64,000 nt of DNA from Streptomyces sp. NBC_00683 (GTDB lineage Bacteria; Actinomycetota; Actinomycetes; Streptomycetales; Streptomycetaceae), in NCBI RefSeq assembly GCF_036226745.1, contig NZ_CP109013.1:3968001-4032000 (forward strand), in the 5' to 3' direction. Position 1 is the first letter of the stretch. The number at the start of each line of letters is the position of its first letter. Under the pieces are notes generated by a model. It ran no database searches. It saw nothing but the letters and a program-made list of their open reading frames with translations, and had not been told where the DNA came from. A program made the position numbers and the translations under genes. This document shows positions 46,051 through 55,598 of the stretch, piece after piece.

Positions 46051-47499
46051 ATGTCCGTGACTGCGCCCCTTCCGCCGTGCGACACCGCCGGGCCCACCGC
46101 CCGCACCCGCAAGCTGGCCCTCGGAGTGATCGCCTCCGGGATGCTGATGATGACCCTTGACGGCTCCATCGTGACCGTGGCGATGCCCGCCATCCAGCGC
46201 GACCTCGGATTCACCCCCGCCGGCCTCAGCTGGGTGGTCAACGCCTATCTGATCGGGTTCGGCAGCCTGCTCCTGCTGGCCGGCAGGCTCGGCGATCTGA
46301 TCGGCCGCAAGCGCATGTTCGTCGCCGGGACCGTCGTCTTCACCGCGGCCTCCCTGCTGGCCGGCGCGGCAGCGACCCCCGAGATACTGATCGCCGCCCG
46401 GTTCCTGCAGGGGGTCGGCAGCGCGATGGCCTCCGCCGTAGGCCTCGGCATCCTCGTGACCCTGTTCACCGAGCAACGGGAACGCGCCGGAGCCATCGCC
46501 GTGTTCTCCTTCACCGGGGCGGCGGGCGCCTCGATCGGGCAGGTGCTCGGCGGCGGCCTCACCGACGCGCTCGCCTGGAACTGGATCTTCTTCATCAACC
46601 TGCCGATCGGCATCGCGGCCCTCCTGATCGCCCGCCGCGTCCTGCCCGCCGACCGCGGCATCGGCCTCTCCGCCGGCGCCGACGTCCTGGGCGCGGCCCT
46701 CGTCACCGCAGGTCTGATGCTCGGCATCTACACCGTGGTCAAGGTCGAGGAGTACGGCTGGAGCTCCGCGCCCACGCTCGGCCTCGGCGCACTCACCCTC
46801 GTACTCCTCGTCGGGTTCGTCGTCCGCCAGGCCACCGCCCGGACGCCGCTCATGCCCCTGCGGATCTTCCGGTCCCGCAGTGTGGCCGGGGCCAATCTGG
46901 TCCAGGTCCTCATGGTGGCCGCCCTGTTCTCGTTCCAGATCCTCGTCGCGCTCTTCCTGCAGAACGTGCTCGGGTACGGCGCCGCCGAGACCGGTCTCGC
47001 CATGCTTCCGGCCGCCGCCGTCATCGGAGCCGTATCGCTGGGCGTCTCGGCGCGGCTGAACGCCCGGTTCGGTGAACGCGCCGTCCTGCTGGCCGGGATC
47101 CTGCTGCTGATCGGCGCCCTCGGGCTCCTCACCCGGATTCCCGTACAGGCGCAGTACGTGACCGATCTGCTCCCCGTGATGCTCCTGGCCGCAGGCTTCG
47201 GGCTCGCCCTCCCGGCGCTGACGGCGCTCGGCATGTCCGGTGCGGGGGACGACGACGCCGGGCTCGCCTCGGGTGTCTTCAACACCACGCAGCAGATCGG
47301 CATGGCCATCGGCGTCGCGGTGCTGTCCACCCTCGCGGCGGGCCGCAGTGAGCGTCTGCTGGCCCAAGGCCACAGCAGGGCCGACGCGCTGACCAGTGGT
47401 TACCAGCTGGCCTTCACCGTCGGTACGGGCCTGCTCGTCGCCGCCTTCGCCCTCGCGCTCCTCGTCCTGCGCCCCGCAGCCGGCTCCGCCCGTTCCTGA
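46051..47499 (+). CDS. MFS drug exporter (DHA2, 14-TM)
   Basis: A 482-aa transporter with about 14 membrane segments. Motifs DGSIVTVAMPAIQRDLGFTP and AGRLGDLIGRKRMFVAGTVVF near 23-81 define the EmrB/QacA family, a proton-coupled exporter of cationic drugs. GAGAAG precedes the ATG. It follows the MarR gene and is followed by a PPOX-type gene 19 nt away, so they share a promoter. Confidence 0.92.
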   Translation: MSVTAPLPPCDTAGPTARTRKLALGVIASGMLMMTLDGSIVTVAMPAIQRDLGFTPAGLSWVVNAYLIGFGSLLLLAGRLGDLIGRKRMFVAGTVVFTAASLLAGAAATPEILIAARFLQGVGSAMASAVGLGILVTLFTEQRERAGAIAVFSFTGAAGASIGQVLGGGLTDALAWNWIFFINLPIGIAALLIARRVLPADRGIGLSAGADVLGAALVTAGLMLGIYTVVKVEEYGWSSAPTLGLGALTLVLLVGFVVRQATARTPLMPLRIFRSRSVAGANLVQVLMVAALFSFQILVALFLQNVLGYGAAETGLAMLPAAAVIGAVSLGVSARLNARFGERAVLLAGILLLIGALGLLTRIPVQAQYVTDLLPVMLLAAGFGLALPALTALGMSGAGDDDAGLASGVFNTTQQIGMAIGVAVLSTLAAGRSERLLAQGHSRADALTSGYQLAFTVGTGLLVAAFALALLVLRPAAGSARS

Positions 47500-47518
47500 A
47501 AGTCCGAAAGGTCGTCCC

Positions 47519-48007
47519 ATGAACACAGTCGAGACATCGAAGCCGAAGAGCGGCCCCGCGCCCCGCGTCCTCACCGACGAGGAGCTCTCCCGAATCCTGC
47601 GGGAGCAGCCGTTCGGCGTGCTCGCCGCCGTCCGCGGCACCGGGCACCCGCACCTGTCGACGGTGCTGTACCGCTGGAACGGCGAGGACCGCACGGTACG
47701 CGTCTCCACCACAGCCGACCGACTGAAGGCGCGCATGCTGCGCCGGGATCCGCACGCCTCGCTGCACGTCCGGGGCGGCGACGACTGGTCGTTCGCGGTG
47801 GCCGAGGGCGAGGCGGAGGTGTCGCAGGAGTCCGTTGTGGCCGGTGACGCGATCGGCCGTGAACTACTCTCCCTGACGCCGGGTTTCGACGACCCGGCGG
47901 ACGAGGCCGCCTTCCTGGCGCAGGCCGTGGAGGAGCGCCGTGTGGTGATCCGCCTCCGGGTCTCCCGCCTGTACGGAACGGCCCTGGACATACCCGCGGC
48001 GGAATGA
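47519..48007 (+). CDS. PPOX-class (F420/FMN) oxidoreductase-like protein
   Basis: A 162-aa split-barrel protein: FGVLAAVRGTGHPHLSTVLYRW near 32-53 and VRVSTTADRLKARMLRRDPHASLHV near 60-84 are typical of the pyridoxamine-5'-phosphate oxidase/F420 family. It probably binds F420 or FMN and acts on a small organic substrate. The stop overlaps the start of the next gene by 4 nt. Confidence 0.85.
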   Translation: MNTVETSKPKSGPAPRVLTDEELSRILREQPFGVLAAVRGTGHPHLSTVLYRWNGEDRTVRVSTTADRLKARMLRRDPHASLHVRGGDDWSFAVAEGEAEVSQESVVAGDAIGRELLSLTPGFDDPADEAAFLAQAVEERRVVIRLRVSRLYGTALDIPAAE

Positions 48008-49299
48008 GACAGGCCATGCAGGTGCCCGGAAAGTACGTGCTGTTCGATGTCGACGGCACCCTGATCGACGCGCTCGACAACCAGCGCAGGGTCTGGAGCA
48101 CATGGGCGCTGCGACACGGCCTCGACCCCGACGAGGTCTACCGGACGGCGCTGCGCACACGACCCATGGAGACCTTCGCCGAGGTCGCCCCCGACCGGGA
48201 TCCGCACGCCTGCCTGGACCTCCTGCACGAACTGGAGGACGAGGACGTCCGTACCGGCGACTACACGGCGTTCGACGGCGCCGCGGCACTGCTGGCCGCC
48301 CTTCCCGCCGGCTCCTGGGCGCTGGTCACGTCCAACTACGAGCACCGGGTCCGCGGCCGGTTCGCCCGCACGGGGCTGCCGGTGCCCGAGGTGGTCGTGG
48401 ACGCCGCGTCGGTGGAGGAGGGCAAGCCGTCCCCGGTGCCGTACCTGCTGGCGGCCGAGCGGCTCGGAGCCAGGCCGGAGGACTGCCTGGTGATCGAGGA
48501 CGCCCCGTCCGGGGTGCGTGCCGGGCTGCGGGCCGGGATGACGGTGTGGTCGGTGAACGCCCCGGCCGCTGCGGTCACGCAGGCCGGTGCGCACCGGCGC
48601 TTCGCCGCACTGGGCGATGCGGTACGCGACATCCTCGCGTTCGCCTCCGCGTCCACCACCGCCACGCAGGAACCGGCCGACCGGCCCTGTGACGCGGTGC
48701 TGTGCGACCTCGACAACGTCATCCGCTTCTACGACACGACGCACCTGGCCTCGCTGGAACGGGCGGCGGGACTCCCGGAAGGCGCCACCGAGGAGGTCGC
48801 GTACGCCCCGGAGACCGACCTCCCGCTGCTCCTGGGCCGGATATCCCCGGACGAGTGGGTCGAGGCCATCGTGTCCGGCCTCGCCGGGCGGGTGGACGAG
48901 GTCCGGGCACGCGAGCTGGGCCGGGCGCTCGCCCGGGCGCCGTTCCGGGCGGACGAGGAGGTGGTGGCCGTGCTGCGACGGGTCAGGGCCCGGGTGCCGC
49001 TCGTCCTGGTCACCAACGCGACCCTCCAACTGGAGGACGACCTTGCCGCGTTGGGGATCGGCGACCTGGCCGACCATGTCGTCAGCAGCGCCGTGGAGGG
49101 CGTCGCGAAGCCCGACCCGGAGATCTACCGGATCGCCGCCGCACGCGCGGGGGTGCCACTGGACCGGTGCCTCTTCGTGGACGACCGCCAGGAGAACGTC
49201 GACGCGGCCGTCGCCCTCGGGATGAAGGGCGTGCTCTTCCGCGAACCGGCGGATCTGCACGGCCCGTTCGGGTTCGCTCTCACCCCGGCGGACGCGTGA
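48004..49299 (+). CDS. Tandem HAD hydrolase (two domains)
   Basis: A 431-aa protein with two HAD domains. The first has FDVDGTLID near 14-22, VTSNYE and GKPSPVPYLLAAERLG with EDAPSG. The second begins near 229 with CDLDNVIRF, then VTNAT and AKPDPEIYRIAAARAG with VDDRQEN. Each has the Asp nucleophile (DxDxT/V). Single HADs are usually half this size. The fusion may act on paired sugar or nucleotide phosphates. ATGA overlap with the PPOX gene shows coupling. Confidence 0.85.
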   Translation: MRQAMQVPGKYVLFDVDGTLIDALDNQRRVWSTWALRHGLDPDEVYRTALRTRPMETFAEVAPDRDPHACLDLLHELEDEDVRTGDYTAFDGAAALLAALPAGSWALVTSNYEHRVRGRFARTGLPVPEVVVDAASVEEGKPSPVPYLLAAERLGARPEDCLVIEDAPSGVRAGLRAGMTVWSVNAPAAAVTQAGAHRRFAALGDAVRDILAFASASTTATQEPADRPCDAVLCDLDNVIRFYDTTHLASLERAAGLPEGATEEVAYAPETDLPLLLGRISPDEWVEAIVSGLAGRVDEVRARELGRALARAPFRADEEVVAVLRRVRARVPLVLVTNATLQLEDDLAALGIGDLADHVVSSAVEGVAKPDPEIYRIAAARAGVPLDRCLFVDDRQENVDAAVALGMKGVLFREPADLHGPFGFALTPADA

Positions 49300-49314
49300 G
49301 CGAGGGGCACCCCG

Positions 49315-49968
49315 TCAACGGCTGACCTGCTCCAGCCCCGTCCTCAGCTGGACGAAGGCGTTCTCGGCCGCCGCCACCGCGCCCCCGTACACCTGACCGG
49401 CGCTCTCCCCGGCGTCGATCCGCCGCCAGTTCCCCTCGGCGAGGATCCTCAGGACGGCGACGATCTGCCCCGCCGCGAGCCGCGCCGGCATCCCGTTGCC
49501 CAGGGCGCGCGCGAGCGCCTTCTCGGAGCGCCCCCGGTACGCGTGCAGCCGGGCGACGAGGGACGGCGTGCCGTACAGCAGCCGGTGGAACGCCAGGACC
49601 GCCGGGGTGTCGCAGAGCCCCGTGACCGGGTCGCGCCGGTCGAGACCGTCCAGGTGGTGGCGGCGCAGCGCTGCCAGGGGCGATTCGCCGGAGGCCCTGG
49701 CGGAGACCACCCGGGCCGCCTCGTCCTCGTGCTCGGCGTACCGGTGCAGCACCAGGTCCTCCTTGGCCGGGAAGTACCGGAACAGCGTCGGCTTGGAGAT
49801 GTCGGCCGCAGCCGCCACCTCGGCCACGGAGACCTTGCCGAAGCCCCGCTCCAGGAATATCCCGATCGCGGCATCGGAGACCGCCTTGCAGGTCAGCTGC
49901 TTCTTGCGCTCGCGCAGACCTGTCGGCGCGAGCGCCGCCGGGCCGGTCTTCTCTCCGCTCATGACCAT
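49315..49968 (-). CDS. TetR-family regulator
   Basis: A 217-aa regulator with an N-terminal TetR helix-turn-helix (SDAAIGIFLERGFGKVSVAEVAAAADISKPTLFRYFPAKEDLV at about 31-73) and a helical ligand domain. It follows another TetR gene by 19 nt on the same strand, so the two are likely co-transcribed. Its target is unknown. Confidence 0.9.
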   Translation of the reverse strand: MVMSGEKTGPAALAPTGLRERKKQLTCKAVSDAAIGIFLERGFGKVSVAEVAAAADISKPTLFRYFPAKEDLVLHRYAEHEDEAARVVSARASGESPLAALRRHHLDGLDRRDPVTGLCDTPAVLAFHRLLYGTPSLVARLHAYRGRSEKALARALGNGMPARLAAGQIVAVLRILAEGNWRRIDAGESAGQVYGGAVAAAENAFVQLRTGLEQVSR

Positions 49969-49987
49969 GAAGCGTACGCCCCCGACC

Positions 49988-50782
49988 TCAACCGGACTTG
50001 ATGTCCTGGCCCCCGGTGCGCTGCTGCCGGATCAGTGCCTCGGTCCCGTCGAGCAGCCGTGCGAGTCCGAACACGAACTCGTAGTCGGGGTCGTCCGGCT
50101 CGCTCATGACACCGCTGCCCATCAGCCGGGTGAGCGCGGGATGCCGTACGGGATCGACCAGCCGGCCCATGGTCCGCTCCCACCGCGCCATCACCTCGTC
50201 TGCGGGCACGCCCTTCGCCGCGACGGCCGCGGCGATATCGCTCATCAGCAGCGCCTCGTTCCGTACGAAACCGGAGACGAGGAGGATGGTGGAGATCTTG
50301 TCGCCCTCGCTCAGCCCGCTGCCCTCCAGCGCCTGGAGGCCCTGCTCCCACCAGGCCACCGAGTTCGGGCTGGCGGGCGGGCCCGAGATCGGCATGCGCA
50401 GCGCCCACAGGCTGCGGTGGAACATCTCCCGCTGGGCCCACGCCCACTGGCCGATCGCCTCCCGCCAGCCCTCCCCGGCCTCCAGGGCGGGCAGCGGCGG
50501 GGGCTCGCCCATGGCCGCCTCCTGCATCAGGAGGTACAGCTCCTCCTTCGCGGAGACGTACCGGTAGAGCGACATCGTGGACGCGCCGAGGTCCTTGGCG
50601 ACCCGTCCCATCGAGACGGCCGCGAGCCCTTCCGAGGCCGCCACGGCCACGGCCGCGGCAACGATGCGCTCCAGGGTCAGCCCGGGCTTCGGCCCCTTGA
50701 CCGGGCGGTCCCGCAGACCCCAGGCGGCCTCGATGCTGGCCGGGAGGCCCGTGCCGCCCGATGCGCCGTTCTTCTCCGTCAC
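49988..50782 (-). CDS. TetR-family repressor of the ABC exporter
   Basis: A 264-aa regulator with the TetR motif VAASEGLAAVSMGRVAKDLGASTMSLYRYVSAKEELYLL at about 47-85 and a long helical C-terminal domain like those of tetracycline-type repressors. Start is GTG 50782. It is divergent from an ABC exporter pair, and two palindromes lie between them, so it is probably their repressor. Confidence 0.9.
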   Translation of the reverse strand: MTEKNGASGGTGLPASIEAAWGLRDRPVKGPKPGLTLERIVAAAVAVAASEGLAAVSMGRVAKDLGASTMSLYRYVSAKEELYLLMQEAAMGEPPPLPALEAGEGWREAIGQWAWAQREMFHRSLWALRMPISGPPASPNSVAWWEQGLQALEGSGLSEGDKISTILLVSGFVRNEALLMSDIAAAVAAKGVPADEVMARWERTMGRLVDPVRHPALTRLMGSGVMSEPDDPDYEFVFGLARLLDGTEALIRQQRTGGQDIKSG

Positions 50783-50827
50783 CCGAAGCCGCCTCTCCCA
50801 GTCCTGCCTTGACCTTCATCCTAGGTT

Positions 50828-50864
50828 TGCGTAATGCTTACGCAGTAACGCGTATGTCATACGC
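50828..50864. promoter_or_regulatory. Two TetR-type operators before the ABC exporter
   Basis: TGCGTAA-TGC-TTACGCA spans 50828-50844 and GCGTATG-T-CATACGC spans 50850-50864. They share the GCGTA/TACGC arms and are centred 21 bp apart, two helical turns. They lie in the 98-bp intergenic space between the repressor and the exporter. Confidence 0.8.
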
Positions 50865-50880
50865 AGAAGAGGAGACTCCC

Positions 50881-51837
50881 ATGCCCGGCGCAATGATCGA
50901 GGCCCACGGCCTCACGAAGTCCTACGGAAGACCGGCGGCCCGGGTCCGCGTCCTGGACGGCATCGACCTCCAGGTCGCCCGCGCCTCCGTCCTCGCCCTG
51001 CTCGGCCCCAACGGCGCGGGCAAGACCACGGCCGTACGCATCCTCGCCACCCTCACCACCGCCGACTCCGGTACGGCACGCGTCGCCGGGTACGACGTCG
51101 TCGCCGACCGGAGCCGGGTGCGCCGCGCGATCAGCCTCACCGGGCAGTTCGCCTCCGTCGACGAGACCCAGACCGGTGAGGAGAACCTGCGGATGACGGC
51201 GAGGCTGGCAGGCCTCTCGCGCAAGCAGGCCGAGCGGCGGGCCGAGGAACTCCTCGTCCGCTTCGGCCTCACCGACGCCGCCCGCCGTCTGGCCCGTACG
51301 TACTCCGGGGGCATGCGGCGGCGCCTCGACCTCGCGGCGGGACTCGTCGGCTCGCCCGAGCCCGGCGTCTTCTTCCTCGACGAGCCCACCACCGGTCTCG
51401 ACCCGCGCAGCCGCCGGGAGCTCTGGCAGGTCGTCGGCGACCTCGCGACCCGGGGCGCCGCGGTGCTGCTCACCACCCAGTACCTGGAGGAGGCCGACAA
51501 GCTGGCCGACCGCATCGCCGTACTGGACAAGGGCCGGATCGTCGCCGAAGGCACCCCGGACACACTGAAGTCGCACACCTCCGGCCACCGCCTCGACGTG
51601 GTCCTCACCAGCCGCGAGGCCTACCTCCGGCTCGCCACCGGCGCCGTCCACCACTCCCCCGGGACGCTGACCCTGGGCCTGCCCACCGACGGCACGGCAG
51701 CCCATGTACGCGCCCTGCTCGACGAGATCGACCCGCACCGCACGGACGTGGACCGCTTCTCCGTGCACAGCGCGACCCTCGACGACGTGTTCCTGGCCCT
51801 CACCGCACAGACCACGGAGGCACCGGCCCATGTCTGA
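50881..51837 (+). CDS. ABC transporter ATP-binding protein (drug exporter)
   Basis: A 318-aa ATPase of the DrrA type: LLGPNGAGKTTAVR near 40-53 (Walker A), YSGGMRRRLDLAAGLVG near 141-157 (signature), VFFLDEPTTGLDP near 162-174 (Walker B), and the DrrA-like C-terminal extension. AGAGGAG precedes the ATG. It overlaps the permease gene by 8 nt. Substrates are probably drugs. Confidence 0.92.
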   Translation: MPGAMIEAHGLTKSYGRPAARVRVLDGIDLQVARASVLALLGPNGAGKTTAVRILATLTTADSGTARVAGYDVVADRSRVRRAISLTGQFASVDETQTGEENLRMTARLAGLSRKQAERRAEELLVRFGLTDAARRLARTYSGGMRRRLDLAAGLVGSPEPGVFFLDEPTTGLDPRSRRELWQVVGDLATRGAAVLLTTQYLEEADKLADRIAVLDKGRIVAEGTPDTLKSHTSGHRLDVVLTSREAYLRLATGAVHHSPGTLTLGLPTDGTAAHVRALLDEIDPHRTDVDRFSVHSATLDDVFLALTAQTTEAPAHV

Positions 51838-52603
51838 CACACCCGGAGTCCTGACCCACGCCGCCGTCATGACCGGCCGCAGCCTGCGCATCAGCCGCCG
51901 CAACGTCGACGCCGTCATCACCTCGATGATGCTGCCGATCATGCTGATGCTGATCTTCGTCTACTTCTTCGGCGGCGCGATCGACACGGGCCCCGCCTAC
52001 GACTCGTACGTCATGTACGTCGTCCCCGGAGTCCTGCTCCTGTGCGCGGGATTCGGCGCCTCCACCACGGCGGTCGCCGTGAGCGAGGACATGAAGGGCG
52101 GCATCATCGACCGCTTCCGCTCCCTGGACGTCGGCGGTACGCCGGTGCTCGCCGGGCACGTCGTGGCAAGCACCGTACGCAATCTGGTCTCCACCACCCT
52201 GGTCTTCGGCGTCGCCGTCCTGATCGGTTTCCGCCCGGCGGCCACCCCGGCCGGCTGGGCGGCCGTCGCCGCGGTGCTCCTCGCCTACATCACGGCGCTG
52301 TCCTGGATCTCCGCGGCCATCGGAATGCTCGCCAGAACCCCGGAAGCGGCCGGCGGGTTCACCTTCTTCATGTCGTTCCTGCCGTACCCGAGCAGCGCGT
52401 TCGTCCCGGTCGACAGCATGCCGGGCTGGCTCCACGGCTTCGCCGACCACCAGCCGATCACCCCGGCCATCGAATCGCTGCGCGGCCTCCTGCTGAACCA
52501 GCCGGTGGGCAACACCCCGTGGATCGCGCTCGCGTGGGCGACGGGAATCCTGGTGCTGGCGGTGGGGCTCTCGGGGGTGCTGTTCAGGGTGCGGACACGG
52601 TGA
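51830..52603 (+). CDS. ABC transporter permease (ABC-2, drug exporter)
   Basis: A 257-aa membrane protein with six hydrophobic segments, the DrrB-like size. PGVLLLCAGFGASTTAVAVSEDMKGGIIDRFRSLDV near 66-101 is the typical ABC-2 signature. The ATG at 51830 lies within the ATPase gene's last codons. The gene ends overlapping the convergent phosphotransferase gene by 20 bp. Confidence 0.92.
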   Translation: MSDTPGVLTHAAVMTGRSLRISRRNVDAVITSMMLPIMLMLIFVYFFGGAIDTGPAYDSYVMYVVPGVLLLCAGFGASTTAVAVSEDMKGGIIDRFRSLDVGGTPVLAGHVVASTVRNLVSTTLVFGVAVLIGFRPAATPAGWAAVAAVLLAYITALSWISAAIGMLARTPEAAGGFTFFMSFLPYPSSAFVPVDSMPGWLHGFADHQPITPAIESLRGLLLNQPVGNTPWIALAWATGILVLAVGLSGVLFRVRTR

Positions 52604-53699
52604 CGGCGGGGGGCGACCCGAACCACTGCTCGTAGGCATCCATGACCTGCCGGTGCGTGGGGGCGGCCTGCGGCCCGAACAGCGGCTGCGCGGCCGCCAA
52701 CGCCTGCCGGACCTGTTCGGCCACACCCGGGAGCAGGTGCCGGTTCGGCCCGCCCGCCGGCTCCTCCAGCACGAGCGCTCCCCGGATGACATCCGTGTAC
52801 ACCGACTGGGCCCGCTTGTAGTCGAGCAGCACGGGCAGATCCCGCCGCCAACCCGAAGTGGCGTCCGGCCGGGCCCCTTCGACCGCCGCCTCCCAGATCC
52901 CGCAGATCTCCTCCCGCTCCTCGTCCGCGTAGCGCATCAGGTGCAGATGCGTCGCCAGGTCGTAGAGCGGGTCGCCGATCATGGCGAGTTCCCAGTCGAT
53001 GGTCCACAGGTCACCGCGGAGATCGACGATGAAGTTCGCCCGGTGCAGATCACCGTGGACGAGCACGAAGGGCCGGGACGTCAGCCCCCGCGCCCGGGGC
53101 TTCAGCCCTTCCAGGGCGGCGTCACTCACACCCAGCCGGTCGAACAGCGCGTGGTACGGGGCGCCGTGCTCCCGGTAGACCCGCTCCTGGGTGAACGCGA
53201 TCAGGCTGACCAGGAAACCCGCACAGTCGCCTTCCTCGGGCCGGTCCTCGGGCCGGCAGATCCGCCCGATGTCGATCTCGTCCGTCTTGACCGCTGCCAA
53301 CTCTCCAAAAAGTTGGCCGAGTTGGTCGCGATGCCGGTCGGAGAGCGGCCCGCTGGGCAGCACCCCCTGGCCCAGCGTGCTTCCCTCGATGAAGACCTGC
53401 AGCCGGGCCGCGCCGGCCTCGATGATTTCCGGAATCCTCCGCACTCGCCCCTGCAGGGCCCGCAGGAGGAGCTCCTCGGACCGGAAGCACCGGCGGTCGT
53501 ACCAGAACAGCCCTGGACGCGGCTCCCGCACCTTGCCTCGCCTGGGCCGCACACCCGGGTCGCCGCCGGGCGGAAGCGGAATGACGTAGGTCTCGTGGTG
53601 GTATCCCTGGAGCGGGCCCTCGATCGCCCTGTCGCCGTAGTCCAGCCCGGCTCTCTCCGCCGCCGTCCGGCGGACCTCGGACACTGCGTCGACTGTCAT
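52584..53699 (-). CDS. Aminoglycoside-phosphotransferase-family protein
   Basis: A 371-aa kinase-like protein. LVHGDLHRANFIVD near 225-238 is the catalytic loop with the active-site Asp, and TIDWELAMIGDPLYDLA near 245-261 the metal-binding segment. ETYVIPLPPG and EELLLRALQG belong to the N-terminal lobe. The ATG at 53699 fits; a longer frame continues but is not supported. Substrate unknown. Confidence 0.87.
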   Translation of the reverse strand: MTVDAVSEVRRTAAERAGLDYGDRAIEGPLQGYHHETYVIPLPPGGDPGVRPRRGKVREPRPGLFWYDRRCFRSEELLLRALQGRVRRIPEIIEAGAARLQVFIEGSTLGQGVLPSGPLSDRHRDQLGQLFGELAAVKTDEIDIGRICRPEDRPEEGDCAGFLVSLIAFTQERVYREHGAPYHALFDRLGVSDAALEGLKPRARGLTSRPFVLVHGDLHRANFIVDLRGDLWTIDWELAMIGDPLYDLATHLHLMRYADEEREEICGIWEAAVEGARPDATSGWRRDLPVLLDYKRAQSVYTDVIRGALVLEEPAGGPNRHLLPGVAEQVRQALAAAQPLFGPQAAPTHRQVMDAYEQWFGSPPAVTVSAP

Positions 53700-53787
53700 G
53701 GATGGCGGCCTCGTGGGTACGGAACTGCGGAACTGACGAGGAAGGTACCGCGCTGATCGTCCGGGGCGGGGGAAATTGACGTCGTCG

Positions 53788-54576
53788 TCACTCCGTCGTT
53801 TCCGGCCGAGTGATTTCGCGTCGAACACTCGCCGTCGCCGTTCGAGCCGAGCTGGTGTTCCGCTCGCGCGGGGAACCGGCCGCACGGGCGAGCCCTTCGA
53901 GCGTGGAGACGCTGACCTCCGCTCCCACCTCGCGCAGTTCCCGGTACTTCCAGGCGTTCTCCGCGTAACCGAGGAAGGGCACTCCGGCCTTGCTGGCCGC
54001 CAGCCAGTCGGCGGCCGAGTCACCGATCATCAGCGCGTCCGCGGCGGCCACCCCGGTCGACTCCAGCGCGCGGTGCAGGCAGTCGGGGTCCGGCTTGAGC
54101 AGGGCCGGGTCCGGCCTGCGGCCGTGTATGTGGCCGTCGAAGAACTGGCCGAGACCGTCCCGGGCGAGGTAGGAGGCCACCGCCGCCGGCGAGTTGTTGG
54201 TGGTCACCGCAAGGCGCGTACCCGCCGCCTCCAGGGCCCGGATGAGCTCCGCCGCTCCCGGGGTCGGGGTGGCTCTTCCCGCCGCCACGACCTCCTCCTC
54301 GGTGAGCTGCTCGTCCAGCACGGCCATCAGCGCGCGGTCCTGCGGGTAGTGCTTGCGGACTGCCAGGAGCACGCCGAGCGGGTCGGCATCCCGCACGCTC
54401 GCGGCCACCGGCGCCGTCTCACGGCCGAGTGCCGCCAGCCGCCCGGAGAGCCGCTGCGCGACCCCCTCGGCCGAATGGCCGGCGAACAGCCGGCACATGG
54501 GGCCGTCGAAGTCGAAGAGGACGCATGCGGCGGATGAGAGGAGGGCATGCGGGTCGGTCGCGTGCGGTTGAATCAC
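53788..54576 (-). CDS. HAD-family phosphatase
   Basis: A 262-aa HAD enzyme with VLFDFDGPMCRLFAGHSAEG near 18-37, the Asp nucleophile and cap start. VTTNNS near 125 and KPDPDCLHRALES with DSAADWLAASKAG are the second and third HAD motifs. GTG 54576 has GGAG upstream. It sits between a kinase-like gene and a GntR gene. Substrate unknown. Confidence 0.85.
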   Translation of the reverse strand: MIQPHATDPHALLSSAACVLFDFDGPMCRLFAGHSAEGVAQRLSGRLAALGRETAPVAASVRDADPLGVLLAVRKHYPQDRALMAVLDEQLTEEEVVAAGRATPTPGAAELIRALEAAGTRLAVTTNNSPAAVASYLARDGLGQFFDGHIHGRRPDPALLKPDPDCLHRALESTGVAAADALMIGDSAADWLAASKAGVPFLGYAENAWKYRELREVGAEVSVSTLEGLARAAGSPRERNTSSARTATASVRREITRPETTE

Positions 54577-54676
54577 GTCGCTCCGTCCGTCGGGGCGCGG
54601 GCCGGGGCCGGCACTTCGCCTCCCCATACTGCCCGCGCCCCCCGCGGCAGAACTGGGTGAACACACGATCCCCGTA

Positions 54677-55567
54677 TCAGGGCTCCAGGTTCAGGTCGGT
54701 CGCCACGGTGGTCCAGAGTCCCTCGAACCACTTCGATGACTCCGCGACGAAGGCCCCGTCCCGCGCCTCGCCGTCGCCGTTGAAGGTGAAGAGCGTCGAG
54801 TCGCTCCCCAGGACGTCGAAGAGCTCGACCGTGTTCCCGTCGATCTGCTCAGGCCGCCGGGTGACCGTGTAGTACGCGAACAGCGCCTCGGTGTCGTTCA
54901 GCAGGTAGATCTTCACGGGCGGGGTGAACGGCAGGGCCCGGAACGTCACTTCGACGTCGAGATCGCGCGTGCTGCGCATCGCCAGCAGGTGGTGCCGCAT
55001 GGCCGCGCCCTGGATGTTGCGCAGATGCAGCCAGCGCTCGTGGACCTGCGCGGCGTCCTCGGCGTCATCGGCGGGCCGGGGGAACGCCAGGTCCAGATGG
55101 CGGTCCGGCAGCAGGATGCGCACCTTCACCGAGCGCGGCGTGAGACGGCCGGACCGGATCCGCTGCAGGGGCTCGGCCAGGGCGAGCGCGAGGGATTCCG
55201 CCGTGAGGCAGAGCGCGTCGATCCGCACCTCGGGTGCCCCGAACGCCGCCAGGATCTTCGGCCCGAGGAGGGCCGCCGTCTGCTGGGGCTCGTCGTCGTC
55301 GGCCTCGACGACGACGGGAGGGGGACCCGCGATACGCGGCGGGGCACCCCGGGTGACCGCGGTGAGCATGCCCTCGGACTTCAGATGCTCCACCGCCTTC
55401 CGGATCGCGCCCCGTTCGACGCCGAACTCCTGGACGAGCTGCGCCTGCGTCGGCATGTGGGCGCCGGTCTTGAGTACGCCGGTGCGGATCCGCTCCCGCA
55501 GGATGTCCGCCACCTCTTCCGAGGAGGGCTTCGTGGTGCCGTTCGTTGCTCCGCGCTCAGGGGTCAC
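54677..55567 (-). CDS. GntR-type regulator with an unusual C-terminal domain
   Basis: A 296-aa protein with an N-terminal GntR winged helix (SEEVADILRERIRTGVLKTGAHMPTQAQLVQEFGVERGAIRKAVEHLKSEG at about 17-66), then an Ala/Val-rich linker. Residues 105-290 are an alpha/beta domain with VRILLPDRHLDL and ALFAYYTVTRR that is not UTRA or FCD; it may be PLD-like. The start is GTG. Two inverted repeats lie upstream, likely auto-regulatory. Confidence 0.82.
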   Translation of the reverse strand: MTPERGATNGTTKPSSEEVADILRERIRTGVLKTGAHMPTQAQLVQEFGVERGAIRKAVEHLKSEGMLTAVTRGAPPRIAGPPPVVVEADDDEPQQTAALLGPKILAAFGAPEVRIDALCLTAESLALALAEPLQRIRSGRLTPRSVKVRILLPDRHLDLAFPRPADDAEDAAQVHERWLHLRNIQGAAMRHHLLAMRSTRDLDVEVTFRALPFTPPVKIYLLNDTEALFAYYTVTRRPEQIDGNTVELFDVLGSDSTLFTFNGDGEARDGAFVAESSKWFEGLWTTVATDLNLEP

Positions 55568-55598
55568 AACAGAACGCTACAACTTCTTGCCATCTAAC

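Noticed and set aside
46015..49260. 1081-aa minus-strand frame opposite MFS-PPOX-HAD genes
   Set aside because: Shadow of three recognised plus-strand genes.
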